Positions 50,247 to 63,216 are shown, counted from the stretch's first letter. The stretch is DNA of 64,000 nucleotides from Chimonanthus salicifolius (GCA_013350335.1 CM023537.1:14574884-14638883), one strand, 5' to 3'. Notes: generated by a model from the letters alone, not told the origin. Numbers and translations: made by a program.

Positions 50247-53200
50247 ATGGCGATGGCGAGACAACGGAAGAAAGCGTTGCATCGACGGCTGTGGAAGCGA
50301 TTTGTGATCTTTTCTTCAAAGAATTCTCTCCGCCTCCTCCTCTTCCTCGCTCTCCTCGCCCTCCTCCCTCCCCTCTTCTTCCATTTCCGTCTCAAGCGTT
50401 TTCACCAGGTTCTTTTCTTTTCTCACCACCTCTTCTCCTCTCTTCGATCCATTCTGTTTTTATTCTGAAATCATAGTTTCTTTGGATTGAAAACCTTCAA
50501 GATTTTCTATGCTCTTCTTCCCATTGTTTTCTTTCGGTTTCTCTCCACCACGAATTCGCTCCGATCGCATGGTTGGAAGCTTAGGCTTTGTTGGTTGCAT
50601 GGAAAGGAAAACATTTCACTGAAATTAATATTATTTTAATTAAAATGGTTGAAGAATGCTTATTATTTGGTAAGAATTGGCTATTTTCCAGGGAATTGTT
50701 TTCCTTTCCACCCATCCAAATTGAGCATTAGAATTGCAGGGTGTTAGATATCAGTATACTTTTAACCGACCATCAGAATTTCATTTTCTATACCATATTA
50801 CTTTGTTCATTTCGGATTTGTGGAAATGGAGGTTATCAGTTGATGTGCTAGGATTTGACAATTCTACTGATTTCCATTTTAGTCCACATTAGCAAAATTT
50901 ATCCATCTTGACGTTTGCTTTCACTTGATGTTATGGTAGATGCAAAGACGTAGATGTGGTTGGATAGATGACCCACCTCTTGTGTGTGCTCATGGTGGTG
51001 ATTCAAGCAAATCTGTTCCCAACACAGTAAGTATGCTCATCTTTGGTGGTGTTGCCAAACTGCATCACAGTCATATGATTCATCAATCCAATTTGTGCTG
51101 CTAAATTGTGAACTACTGATCGTTGGAGTAAAGCTATGAACTAGCACTTTGGCTCTATTACTTGAACTGTAATATTATGTTGAACTAGCATATAAACATT
51201 TTTTACTTTATGCTCAGTGTTTCTTTGACCTCTTTTCATTTTGTCGCCTTTTAAGTTTGTTTGGCCTATTCATGAAATCATGATACACTCAGGTTGATGT
51301 ATGGGTGTAAAATGAAGTTTCCTTGAAGGAAATTTTTTGCATGTGAGTCGGGTAAAATTGAGTGCTCTTGTTCAGGACATATCATGTTTGTCTATGCACA
51401 TGTAAAATGGAGGGAAGCAGTTGCTTACTCTCTTTTTTTTTTAAAGGATAAAACATATGACAGCAATATATTAACCAGCAATGCCCGGATCTAGGATCTG
51501 GGACATTAAGATATATAGATAAGAGTTTGGTTTCGAAGGCTCAGAACCACTACCATGGCCCAGCCCTTTTGTATAAAATTTCCTAGCCCAAAACATTGAA
51601 CCTTCACACAAGCCACAAAAACAGAACCATTGGTAGAAATCCCCAAGTGTAAACCACGATCACATAAGGCCCTTGACTACAGCCATGCCCCCATAAAGAC
51701 TGACCACCACCAAGGACAAGAGTCAACCATGAGCTACAGGCCCTCCTTCCTAGCATTCTTCTCGTTGATGATAATCTGCTTAACACTCTAAGGGAGTTGA
51801 TCCTCTGAATCAAACATCCAAGGAATTGGAGGCACATCCAGCTAGTTTTCGGAGTAAATTCTATTTTAAGTCCAGAGATGAGACAACTCAACTTGACAGG
51901 TCATCAAGTTGAGTAACTTGGTTCACTCTGAGCAAATAACTTGACGGGCTTGAAAGGCTTGGTCAACTTGGTGCCCTGTGAGTCAATTTTGAATGCTGTC
52001 CAGTTCTGAACTATGGCTAAAGCTGAGTGTACGTGACATTTTCTCTCAAGACAAACAGAATGGTGAAACCTGCCATTTTGACTCCTGAACATGCTCCTAT
52101 CAAATACCAACCCCTCCATCTACCCTTTGTTTTTACACTACCATCTTCTGTAGAACAACTCTTTCTCCCTATACGACAGCAGAACTTGACCTACACATGG
52201 TCCTTTTGTACCACTGACTTCACACTATTCGAGCCAATAGCTAGTTGGTATGTTTCCAGTTATTCCCTGAGTGGATTTTGTTTTGTGTATGATAATCTTG
52301 ACATATTTGGATACCTAGTAGGACAACATACAACACATTTGGGCTTCTTGTTAATTATGATTATTTTCATCCTAAGTTTGAAAAGCAATGTTGCAGCATA
52401 GCTCCTATCCCTTTCACCATGTAATAGGAAATTACTTTTCCTTCTGGGACACTTCTGTGTGCAACTGGTCAGATCTGATTTCAAAATCAAGTTTATAAAC
52501 CGTGTCTTCATGCATATGAATACACATAAGCCAGCTTTATGCATACATAAAACTTTATAGAGGAATTACATCCTTTTTTTTTTTCGATTGCAATGCAGAT
52601 GGATGCATATCGTTTTGCCCTTGATTCTCAAGTAGACTGCGTTGAGATTGATGTCTCTCGTTCTATGGATGGGGATCTGTTTGCTCTCCATGATAGGTTT
52701 GTTTTATCATCTTCTGCTGCAAAAATGCCTGCATTTTAATTTTAATGAATCTGAAGTGTTAAAAAGAGAGAAGAACAATCTGGGTCAATTGAGGTTAGCA
52801 GCCATGATATCATTTCTCCTTTGATTGGCTTCCACTTGCTAAAAGCCTAAAATAGATACATGTAAAGCTACTGTGATATACACTGACTTGTTGGTAATGG
52901 GGTAATAACAAATCTTTGTACATGACAAATATCTTCATCATGAAAGCCATTATCCCATCTATTTGGGGTTGGCTTTCTGAGTTTTTCTCTTCCATTCTAT
53001 CCTATAAAAAACCATGCACTCCAATACCAAAATCTATCTTACTTTTCTTTACCTCCTTCTAACAAAATTTTTAAAGGTCTTCCTCTCTTTTTTGTTCCTT
53101 CTATTCACATCTATTTGAGGTTGAGTTTCTGAGTTATTCTTTTCCATTCTATCTAGTCAAAAACCATGTCCATTGATACCAAAATCTATCATATCCTTCT

Positions 53201-55481
53201 TTACTCCTTCTAACCAAAATTCTCAAGGCCTTCCTCTCTTTCTTGTTCCTTCTATTTGCATCCTTTTAGTTTTCCTTATGGGGACCATTTCTAATCTCTT
53301 ACATATGTGTTCGAACCACCTTATGCAACTATCCCTCATTTACTCATGTATTTGGGCTACTCTAAAGTTTTCTCTAATACTTGTATTTGTAATTTTATTT
53401 ATTTAATGACAATCTACTCATTTATCTTAGAATACACATTTGTGTTACCCTTACCTTATCCACTTGTTTTTTCTTAATTGCCCAATATTTGGCTCCACAA
53501 AGCATTGATGGCCTAATGGTTTTCTTATAACAGTCCCCTTTTTATCCTTTCATTTTTATTTATTTATTTATTTTAATTCACAAGTATATTCGTTAAAAGA
53601 GCTGGTAAATTATAAGAGAACTATATTAATCCTCAGCAACAAAAATGAGAATTAATATACCACCAATAAGACCAAAACTATAAATAATGCAAAATTACAA
53701 GTAACCCACAAGCACCCTCTTGACGATCCACCCCTAATTACAAATAACTCACAATACCTTCTTGACGATCCACCCTAACTTTGGATAAGAAATTTGCCAC
53801 CCCATTGGCTGATGTTCTAATCTGCCTAAAGGAAATAGGTTTCCCCTTACAAAGGTTGGATATATCCCTTGCAATAGCAAGTAACCTCCGAGGAGGTTTC
53901 CTCCCACTTGAAGCCCAGGCAATGGTATTTGTAGAATCACCCTCTATGATGAGATTACTCGAACTTAGATCACCAGATACCCACCAAGAGAGAGCCCTCC
54001 TAATAGCAAAAAAGTTCAACCTCCTTAGAATCTTTAATACCTATGGGTTCGGTGAAATAAGAGAACATGGTGTATTAGAAAACCCAACCCAATCTTAAAA
54101 GCTTGGGCATTTACTGGACTCTCTTTTATCTATCCACATGTATTGACCAAGCTGATTAGTTTATGTCAAATCTGTGTTTTGAGTTCTGTAGTGACAATTG
54201 GACGGAATCATAGTTTGAAAACCCAAAAAACTTGCTAAGTTAGTCTGAGTTGACTCAACTCAATAGGATTTGAGTCAAGTGAGTCAGCGGTTTTTCCAAG
54301 TTAAGTCAAAAGACTCGCCCGAGTTACTTGACTCGATAGGATTTCGAGTTGAGTCCAAATTTCAAGTTTTTGAGCCATGGAAGGAACTAACATGGTCTAG
54401 TGGTTTAGTATTACTTTAGATTGTTGTCGTTGCTGCTGCTACTGCTACTATTTTGGTAACGCAGCAGTAGTGTAAAACCAACATTATTTATTGTATTCCA
54501 TGTTTTTCATATCTTGCTAGCACAGTCATCATCCATATGAAAGTATGACTATCTGGAAGATGCATATCTTAACAAAAAAGAAAAGAGAAAGATGTATATA
54601 TATTTTACCATCATGCTGTAATTTTGCCTTGACAATGATTTCTTGAAGCTACTCATAGACTTAATTCCTATATGACACAGGCAGGGATTTGCAGAGGATG
54701 TCTGGTAATTCTACTGCAAAGGTTGGATACTTTAGCACAGATGAGGTGAGAATGTTGTTCTAGTATTAGAAACAAAAACCCTACCGAGACTTTTTCTATT
54801 GAGACACACTAACGAGACATGCTGTCAAATGGATCTTCGGGCCCACATAGTTGGGTGTGATGTAAAAATGACCATATAAATAGGATGCTTATGAAGTTTC
54901 ACCTCCATCTAATCATCTTATCCTTTGATTTTAAAATTTTAAAAATCAGTGGCTTATACTCATTGAAATGTAAAGGCCAAGATTATATGACTTGGATGAT
55001 CAATTGATAGTGAAACTTATATATTTCAGATACATGTAATCACCTATCAAATGAACTCAATTATGTAGGACCCATGGTCCATTTGATAGTATGTCTCGTT
55101 AGAGTGTGTTGCTAGCCATTAACTCTTTTAGAAATGGCCTTAGTTAAAGAGAAGCACCCATCCATGTTTCATGCTACATTACTGTCATGTTGGATGATGT
55201 GGACTAGTGTTTTATTTTATTTTTTAATATGATAATGGATTTATGTTACCTTTCAAAAAAAATAATGGATTTATGTTCTTCACTGAAAAATGTGACTTTG
55301 TAAGAACTATAACTATACTTGTGTGTGACTAATCCATAAATCCGTTTCTTATATGGGGTCGAAAGTGACCCACCAACACACTACATGTACCCCCCCCTCC
55401 ACCCCACATGTGCATGCAGTCAATTTGGCATTGTTTCAGGTTGTCCTGATGGTTGTCAAACTTGGATCTTTCATGAAACGT

Positions 55482-55516
<35 letters not shown>

Positions 55517-58500
55517 AGAAAAAAGATCTTTCATGGAACATTGTTTATAAATAATTTTTGGAATGTTTTACCTATGCTATGGTTTATTTAGATTGATTGG
55601 ACACAATGGTTTTTCAAGCATGTTGATTGAAACAAGACTAGTGGGCTTCTAGGCTTCTAGCCTTTCATAGCATGTGACAAGTATGGTGACATTGTTATTA
55701 GTTTAAATGTTTGTAATAATATAATACAAGACTAAAAAGAAAATTCCACTAGTATCTTATGCCTATCCATTGCAAATGCTGTTGTCTTGTTTCTGACACT
55801 GATGTTTCATTAAAAAAAAGTCGTTGACACTGACTTTGATGTAGAACAGCCTACAGCTAGGCATGAAAACAAAGATAAAGGAAATGGGAAAAGGCTATGC
55901 CTTAGATTAATCTCATTGAATATTCATCGTGTTTTTCCTCTGTTACATGCATAGGTATTTATAAGAAAACAAAAAACTCGAAAATAGAAAATGACTCAAC
56001 TAGGAAAGCCACCGACTTGGTTTCCTTGCTAAACTAGGACTCCTAAACCGAATAGGAAACTAACTAAAGTTGGGCTGCTAAGATCCCAAACGAAAATAAC
56101 AAATCATCCTTGTTAATTAAGAAATAAATAAAAATAAATAGAAGTGGAATCTGTGTGCTGCATCTTCCGTGTCCTACGTCAGACTTGGTACATTGAGCAT
56201 ATCCAAGCATCATTGGTATCTTAATTTGTGAATAGAGATGATTTTCTTGTAACCAAATGGTCTCCAAAACATGTGCCACATTGTCACATGCATTAAGGGT
56301 GCCTTTATTTGAATGAAAATTGAGCCCACATCCATGTTGAATAAGACTTCCTTTCAACCAGCAAAATGGTAATGTTAAAAGTTCTGTGTCTAAACTCTGA
56401 TCTAAGGTTAGGGTGTTTATTAGCCTTGATCCATGTTTAAAAACTGGACCAGGTAGTCCAGTTAGGTGGATTCTTATTATGAATCAAATTGGTTTTTAAT
56501 TAGAAACTGTTGAAACTGGTACAAAGCAGTCATCAGATTGGTGCACTATGGTGGTTTTTGCTGGTTTTAAGGTGGTCTGCCCACATTTTATATGTATGTG
56601 TCTGTGTGTGCATGCATGTGAGCACGTGTGCTTGTGCAGATGTGTGTTTGCACATGCATGTGTGCATGTGTATCAAGTGACTCTCAATTTTTTTTTTTTT
56701 TTTTTAAACATATGTTTTTCTCTACATCTTTTATTATATTTTAGTTTTAGAATTCAGAGAGAATTATTTATTTGGAAGCCCCATATCTTGATAGTTATTG
56801 ATTCTTATCATTTATCATTGTTTTTTTTTTTTTTTCCTGAAAGGTACTGAATCATGTTATTGATGAGGATGGGTTTTAATTTTTGGTAATAGATAAAACG
56901 ACTGGATGCAGGCTCTCAGTTCCCAGAGGAGTTTCACAACCAAGAAGTCCCCACTGTAGAAAATGCTTTAGTGGTATTTCCCAATGCATTGTCTATGTTT
57001 TCTCTTATATTTTTAGAAGAGTACATCTAATGTTAAACCATTCTCTGGTGGTAAGACTCCAGTAAAAAGAAAATAAAACTTGGATTTCTGTATTTATTTT
57101 TGTTGCGAGAGAATAGAAATTTGTTATAAAAGAAGATAGAATATAGTTTGCAATTCACTATTGAATACAATAATTATATGTGAGGCAAATGTATTTTTTT
57201 AGAAACAATGTTTTGGCTCCTCTCTTTCTCTCAAAGATGCTTAAATTATAACATACATTTGACGCACGTGTTATTTTGCTATATTAAACTTCCGTCTTTT
57301 TTCTATTCTACTTTATTTTCTATTCATTATAAGTGTTCCTTCTTTCTGAAGGCAAGAGATGGGATTCCTACCAATGGAAGATTTAGTGGTTGAAGGGGAG
57401 AGTTAATATGATAACTCTTTGGAATTCTCCTTTTTGAATGTCTCAACAAGACGGATGGACTCACTGTCAATTTCAATGAATGGACAACTGCTGAATGAGG
57501 GTGTGAAAATATGTCTCACCAACATCTATGGGTTGAATTTAGACAGCGATAGAGGCAATTTCTGGTTGGAGTTGGAAGATGTCAAAGTATGGAGTTCTAG
57601 CCTTTGGTGTATTGGCGACGACTTCAATGTAGTGAGTTATCCACTAGAAAAGAAAGGAAGAGAGAGATATACAAGGGGAATGGAGGATTTCTCAGACTTC
57701 ATTGAGAGAAATAGCTTAATCGACTACTCTCTCATCGGTGGACGGTTCACTTGGTCTAATGGCTAGTCGAGATCGGTAATGAGTAGGTTAGATAGATTCC
57801 TCATCTCACCCAAGTTGGACGCCCACTTCTCAAATGGAAGCGAAATCAAATTGTTCAACCCAATCTCAGATAACTTCATGGTGCTATTAGATACGGATGA
57901 GACGGACTGGGGCCCAAGCCTTTCCGCTTCAGCAACGCTTGGGTGGACGACCCCAAGTTTGTGGACTTGATTAAGGAGTGGGAGAGGGATTTTCTATTCA
58001 TGGATGGGCGAGTTTTGTATTATCAAGGAAACTGATCCTGCTGAAATCGAAGATCAAAGAATGGGTCAAATTTAATGGGGAGACCACGTTGTGGATAGAA
58101 AGGAGGTTGCATTGTGGGAACTTGAAGGGTGAATAGATTGGAGGAGGAAAGGGACTTAGAGGAGGAGAAATTAGCTTCTAAAAGGAGTTGTAAGGCTCTT
58201 CTTTGGGATTGTCTCCTGATGGAAAAAGTGGAATGGCAACAAAAGTCTAGAGTTTTGTGGTTAAAGAGGGAGACAAAAATACTAAATTCTTCCATAGAGT
58301 CACTAATGTCAAAAGAGCAGGCAATAGCATAAAACCAATTGTAGTGGAAGGCAGGAAAGTGGTGGATAAGGAAGGAATCAGGAAGCAGTGAGTTGGCATT
58401 TCTCGAGCATTTTCCAATCATCCACTGGTCACAGCCAGGTCCTCCACCACCAGTTGACCCCCATCCCTCCCTCTCTACGTTTGGTCTGCCATCGCCATCT

Positions 58501-61500
58501 TCTCCGAGTACTCTCTTTCCTCTCTCCCTTCACTTCTTCTCTGAGCTTCCTACTTGTAGACCACGTGGCTTGTTTTCATGTGTTGTTCTTCAGGTTGCTA
58601 ATTTTGGTCATAGACCCTATCTGGTGGTTACCATGCCTGGTTAGTACCCACCCCCCTCTCGAGGCGGGTAGCTGGGCATCCTCTGCTTCAATCCCTTGAG
58701 CTATCGGTGCACCTGCAGACCTCCAGCCTTCTTTGATCTTTGAATCATGTTCTCGAGCTTGTTCTTCTCGTCGCCTTTCAGTTCTCCTTTACTCGGCACA
58801 ATTAATGTCTCATCATATGCACCTCTCTTTTGCTCCCTCTCACCTTAGATGGATCAACATCCTTCTCATGGATCTTTTGACCCGGTACTCTCGATGTTGA
58901 ACCTTCCTTTCATCTTTAATGCTGTGTCATGTACATGTGGCTTGCTTTTCACCCTTTTTTTTCACTTGTGTCGAGTCCCTCTCTTAGGTTTCCCTTTCAT
59001 TCAGTATCCAATGGTCATTTCTCCCCTTTCACTAGGCTTAGTTCCTGGCAACGAAGGGAACACTAGGACTGGCAGGAATAGGTGGCGTTCTCCAAGATCA
59101 TAATGGTAAAACGTCTATAGTTTTTCCTGAGTTGGTAGGGCAAAGAGATGCAAACGAGGTAAAACTTCTTAGTATTAGGAGAGACTTGACCATATGGAAC
59201 TCATTCAGGCAGGGGAAACTAATTATAGAAGGGGACTCGGAAATGCGATTAAGTGGGCTAAGGGGTTGAAATGGTCTCCTTGGAAACTAATTACAATTGT
59301 AAGGGAGATAAGGGCGTTATGTTTAGGCCACAAGATTTCTTTTGCACCAGTCAGAGGAACCGCCAATGGAGTGGTAGACTTCTTTGCAAAGAACGGGGTA
59401 GACTCCTTAATTGCAGGCGTTTTCTATCTCCTTAACTGCTGCCATTTTCTATCTCCGAGGCATTGACAAGATGCAGGGAGCGGCTGTCTTTTATTTTATT
59501 TCATGCTTTGTTTTTTGGATGCTTTATTGGATGTATTTTTCTTTTTGTTAACTCATTTATCTTGTGTTTAGGTCTCTTAGACCCATTTCTTTGTATTTGT
59601 ATCTCCCTTTTTTCTATTAATATATTCAGCTTTTGTTTCGTTTTCTTCGGAGATTGTGAATATTATGATGTAATTTTGGGAATGTTTTTTCTTGTTTTCT
59701 TCCTTTTGGATTGCTTGCGGTCTGTGCTTGCTCCCTTTTCTTTCTTTTCTTGATTAATGAAGTTATTTTTCAAAAAAAATATATTCAGTCTTTTTTACCG
59801 CTAAAAAAAAAGATCTCTGCTTGCACGTCCTTTATCCTTCCAATCCAACAGGGGACTGAAGATCTTTTTAAAAAACTTCTCTAATTTTCATTTTTTGTCC
59901 AAAATTTTCATGTTAAAACTAAGCTAGAAGAATAATTTGATTTTTTCAATTTTAAAACAATTTAGCACTACAGTTTCAAATATTTAAGAAGAAATTCTCA
60001 ACTATTAGAAATGTATATACATATGCATGGATATTATGGATGCATATATCTCTAATTCTAATTTTTTGTAGATACCTAGCTGGTTTTTGTTCCTAAACCT
60101 GCTATATATGCGTGGTATAGTCGTACGTAAACTCTTTCCATACCCTATCTGTACCATACATTGAATTGTGTGTGATGGGTTTTTAACTTATAAGTTGGTC
60201 ATCAAAACAGTCTCCTTATCCATGGAAGATGGCTGTTGCTTCAGAGGAAACACTCAATCTTGCCAGGGAAGGTGGAACTAGTTGCTTCTTGAAGCTAATG
60301 GTGATGGTGACTCCCTAGCAAAAGGAGAATTAGAAGGCTTTCGTTGGTGATGGGCCAAATACAGCCTATTGTGGCTTATGCATTTAGCCACAAAAGCTTG
60401 ATTTATTGTTGTATCTTGTGTTACTTTCCATGTTTCAATATTGCCAGAAAAGGTGGAACCAGATTTGCTCCTGTGCTTCTTGAAGCTAATGGTGATGCTG
60501 CTCCCTAGCAAAAAGGGGAATCAGAAAGCTGTCATTGGTGGTGGGCAAAATACAGCCAATTGTGGTTTATGCCTAGCCACCAAGGCTTCCTTTATTGTTG
60601 TTTCTTGTGTTATTTTTCCTGCTATTTTGCTCCTTAACCGGAGGTTAACACATTATGTTATGTTGCAGTATTATCATCCAAATTGATTGTTATAGTTCTG
60701 TTTTTCTCCAGCAGCTTTTTTATTAGAATAACATTATAGCTAGCATATTTTTTATTTGCTTATTTATGTTTATGTGGGAAACATGTGGCTAGTATCAGCA
60801 ACAACTGAATGTTGGATCTCTTGCAGTTAATATCAAAGGCAGTCAAACAAGTGATTCTGGATGCAAAAGTAGGGCCTCCATCATATGAAAAAGGGCTAGC
60901 AAGGGACATACTTTCTACGGTAAGGCATTCCATCTCTTGTTACCTACTGTGAAGAAGCTCTACCATTATGTAGTTTCAAGAACCAGAAATAAACTTATCG
61001 ATAAGTTAGAAATCAGGGAGTCGAAATAAATTTAGAATCGTCGGGCCAATTTCTAACTTTTGCTAGCTTATTTTTTTGAAGATGTCTCAGGTTTGTTGAT
61101 AGAAATTGATAAAACGATAGAAAGATGTAAAATTGGAAGAGTTAATAAAACATTGCTGGTCATCCCTATTGCTTGAATGATTGAGAGTTCTAATATTTTT
61201 TATGCTTGGATCTCAGCCTTACATGAATCACATAATCAAGTCATCTTTGTGAAGGAAGTGTGTGTGTATGTTTTCCCTCTCAATAGGTGGCCACGTCTAC
61301 ATGCCAAATACTAGTTGTTGATGTTCATTTACTACGGACATGCCATTGATGCATGTTCGCATACTGTTGGTGTTCATTAGCTCATTAAAACTTTAGTTTA
61401 TTATTGTTATATATAAAATTCTTAAATACTCACCTGTTCCCTGATCTGGATTTGTCTCTGTAGTTTGGCTCTAGGAATGCAATTTGGGTTGGGGTCAACC

Positions 61501-62120
61501 CAAATCCGGCTGACCCCAACCCAAAATATGGACAGGATAACGCAACCTATTTAAAATATGGGTTGGTCCCTACCGAAAAAGCTTGGCCTGTTTTTAATTT
61601 GGATTGGGCTAAGGTCGTGCTTTATATAACTCGACCTACTTGAATCATTGATGCCTATTTACTTGAATCGTGTCAATATAATATATATAGACCAAATTAT
61701 CTACTTAATTATATGGGTTGACTTGTGACTCAATTTAGCCCGACCTGAAGTGGTTAACCCAAATTAAAAAAGAGTTGGATTTTTAAAATGGGTTGGGTTG
61801 GAGGAGGCCAAAATAGAGTTGGATTGAAAATAGTGACTCGAATTAAATGTGGGCGGGCTAAGATTTGTCTCTCAACCCGCCCAGATTGCACCCCTATGAC
61901 TGGCTTTATTTACTGGGCGCAACTTTATAATTTGAAAATTTTGAGTTTTTAATGGACTTGACCAGAGTTTGTGAGAGAGTTGTTTAACATGTCATTGAAA
62001 CCACTGTCACTGATGTTTCCTCTATGCCAGGTTGAGAGAGCACACTGTTCAAATTGTCTTATATGGGCAAAAAGTGACATGTTAGGGAGGGATGTACTTA
62101 GACTGTCCCAAGATGTTACG
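50247..62120 (+). CDS. Glycerophosphodiester phosphodiesterase, GDPD4-like (3' end outside window)
   Basis: Splits glycerophosphodiesters into glycerol-3-phosphate and an alcohol, a step in lipid turnover. Exons: 50247-50408, 50940-51026, 52599-52696, 54685-54745, 56893-56973, 60827-60919, 62031-62120, all with GT-AG borders and keeping frame; 224 residues so far, with no breaks. An N-terminal hydrophobic anchor (NSLRLLLFLALLALLPPLFF) follows a basic start, so the enzyme should sit in a membrane. The catalytic block reads VCAHGGDSSKSVPNT, then CVEIDVSRSMDGDLFALHDR: the HGG and NT replace HRG and EN of bacterial relatives, while the E.D pair and final HD are kept. Later parts are QVILDAKVGPPSYEKGLA and CSNCLIWAKSD. 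The expected ending (VGYIV... and the C-terminal barrel strands) is not found before 64000. Introns make up over 90 percent of the gene and carry LINE relics and MITEs. Confidence 0.88.
51027..52598. other. GDPD intron 2
   Basis: 1.6 kb with no recognised gene. Between 51845 and 52010 it is rich in CAACTTGAC/TTGAGTAACTTGG phrases, like those at 54213-54400, which may be a decayed short repeat. Confidence 0.35.
52940..53480 (-). mobile_element. RTE-type LINE relic (ORF2 C-terminus, 3' part duplicated)
   Basis: Minus-strand translation gives MRDSCIRWFEHICKR and, further on, EGTRKRGRP...FWLEGVKKDMIDFG, the tail of plant RTE-type LINE ORF2 (usually M...RLRWFGHVxRR and GRGRPxxxW). On the plus strand the phrase (C)ATCTATTTGRGGTTGRSTTTCTGAG occurs at about 52957 and 53108, a tandem duplication of about 150 bp within the relic. 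Confidence 0.6.
53545..54060 (-). mobile_element. L1-type LINE relic (RNase H domain)
   Basis: Minus frame 54019-53738 reads FFAIRRALSWW, SSNLIIEGDSTNTIAWASSG, RQIRTSANGVANFLSK: the end of an L1 RNase H-like domain, similar to the one in the plus-strand L1 at 59060-59430. The 3' part runs into TTTATTTATTTATTT on the plus strand. In GDPD intron 3. Confidence 0.7.
54801..55112. mobile_element. TIR MITE, about 312 bp
   Basis: Left GACACACTAACGAGACATGC with TGTCAAATGGA mirrors right TCCATTTGATA, GTATGTCTCGTTAGAGTGTG. The imperfect inverted repeat is over 30 bp. I could not settle the target duplication, so the superfamily is open. In GDPD intron 4. Confidence 0.6.
55485..55516. repeat. (TC)n microsatellite
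   Basis: About 16 TC units in GDPD intron 4. Confidence 0.9.
55860..56170. repeat. LTR-like fragment
   Basis: CATAGGTATTTATAAGAAAA, then ACTAGGACTCCTAAACCGAA and TAGGAAACTAACTAAAG, phrases typical of plant LTRs read antisense. No borders found. Confidence 0.3.
57340..59782 (+). mobile_element. L1-type LINE, reverse transcriptase region missing
   Basis: In GDPD intron 5. Broken frames give, in order: RDGIPTNGRFSG and the endonuclease parts CIGDDFNVVSYPLEKKGR, GRFTWSNG, MSRLDRFLISPKLD, ISDNFMVLLDTDETDWGP; then FVVKEGDKNTKFFHRVTNVK, the linker before the reverse transcriptase (to about 58440). From 58440 to 59050 the sequence is CT-rich and unrelated. RNase H-like parts follow (GGVLQDHNGK, LIIEGDSE, FAPVRGTANGVVDFFAKNG), then an L1 3' end with GATTAATGAAG and poly(A) at 59771-59778. 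Stops and shifts throughout; not active. Confidence 0.78.
60260..60625. repeat. Tandem duplication, two units of about 181 bp
   Basis: Unit 1 starts TTGCCAGGGAAGGTGGAAC near 60260, unit 2 TTGCCAGAAAAGGTGGAAC at 60441. Both contain CTTGAAGCTAATGGTGATG, ACTCCCTAGCAAAA-like and GGCAAAATACAGCC-like parts. In GDPD intron 5, close to exon 6. Confidence 0.8.
61472..61896. mobile_element. hAT-type MITE, GGGTTGGG family, 425 bp
   Basis: Begins TAGGAATGCAATTTGGGTT and ends CCAGATTGCACCCCTA, imperfect inverted repeats of the same style as 30042-30413. Interior of GGGTTGGGTT and CAACCC phrases. No clear target duplication. In GDPD intron 6, ending about 130 bases before exon 7. Confidence 0.65.
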
Positions 62121-63216
62121 GTAACCCTCTCTCTCTCGCTCTTTCTTATTTGTTTATTTTGCATTTTTACTCTTGGCAACTGAAATGTGAAAATACTGAA
62201 ACCCTTGTTGAATCATCGTGAAGATTCAAATCCAAGAACAAAGCACGAATGAACCATTATGAAAGAGCTGTGCTCTAAGTTCTAGCTGAATATAACCATA
62301 GTTTTGTTGTGCAGCATTAGGGCTCTTCTGTTGTCTTTGGGTCTTCTAGATTGTGTCAAGCAATGTTCTCGAAATTGAATCATATCATGAAATCATTTTA
62401 TGTCATGAATCGTGAATTGTGAACCATAAATCATAGAATAGTAAGTTTTGTAACATTTCTTCCAAAATAATATATTTAGATATATGATAGACAAATAATA
62501 TTAATTGTCTAATTGAAGATGCAAATACATGGCAAAAAACATTAATGTAATCGGTAAGTATTCAATGAATTCAAATTTCAATTCTAAAACCACTAAACAA
62601 TAAAATAATATGCTCTCATATTTTCAACCAATGTTGTATAACTATCAAGCAGCCCCAAAAAATCAATGGCCCTAAGCCTCCAACCATTCTAGCCAATGAA
62701 TTGTTGTATATGGGACATGCACCTAAAAAACCATTCAAGGTTCTTGAAGATCCTTTTATAATTTAAGAAATTCCATCTCAATATTCAGCCATCCATTTTT
62801 GTTGCAAATATTAGATTAACAAAATTTTATTTTAGTGATAAGATAAAAAATACACTTTTGATATGATTTATGGCCCCAAAAGATGCTAGATGTCAATGTA
62901 TAAAAGGAAAATCCTCTGGCTATCAGTAAAACAAAACCCCATTTGCAGCAGCAAGAGAAGGAAAAAGAAAAAAAAAATGATAGCATAAATAGGGAAAAAA
63001 GAAAAGAAAATTGCATAAGTTGCAGCTGTTGCAGCAGATGACCAAAGGCTAAAGAGTAAAGACAGCAGCATGGACATCATGCATGAAAAAAGAAGAAAAA
63101 AAGAGAGCATTAGCTGCAGTTGAGGATCCCCCCCTCCCAAAAGAAAAAAGGAACAATGGACAACATCATGCATGGAAGAAGCAAGAAAAGAAGGGGAAAA
63201 AATCCATGCAGTGCAG

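Noticed and set aside
50192..50476. Alternative frames over GDPD exon 1
   Set aside because: Pro/Ser-rich frame from CT-rich DNA; only the frame from 50247 joins exon 2 in phase and encodes the family N-terminus.
51604..52401. Open frames of about 95-124 codons in GDPD intron 2
   Set aside because: No recognisable domain and located within an intron; may be old TE remains but cannot be supported.
54671..54690. Alternative acceptor four bases upstream (CACAG before GCAG)
   Set aside because: Only the GCAG acceptor at 54684 keeps the GDPD frame (HDR-DLQRM).
61472..61896. 8-bp target duplication for the GGGTTGGG element
   Set aside because: Flanks TTTGGCTC and TGACTGGC do not match well enough to claim.
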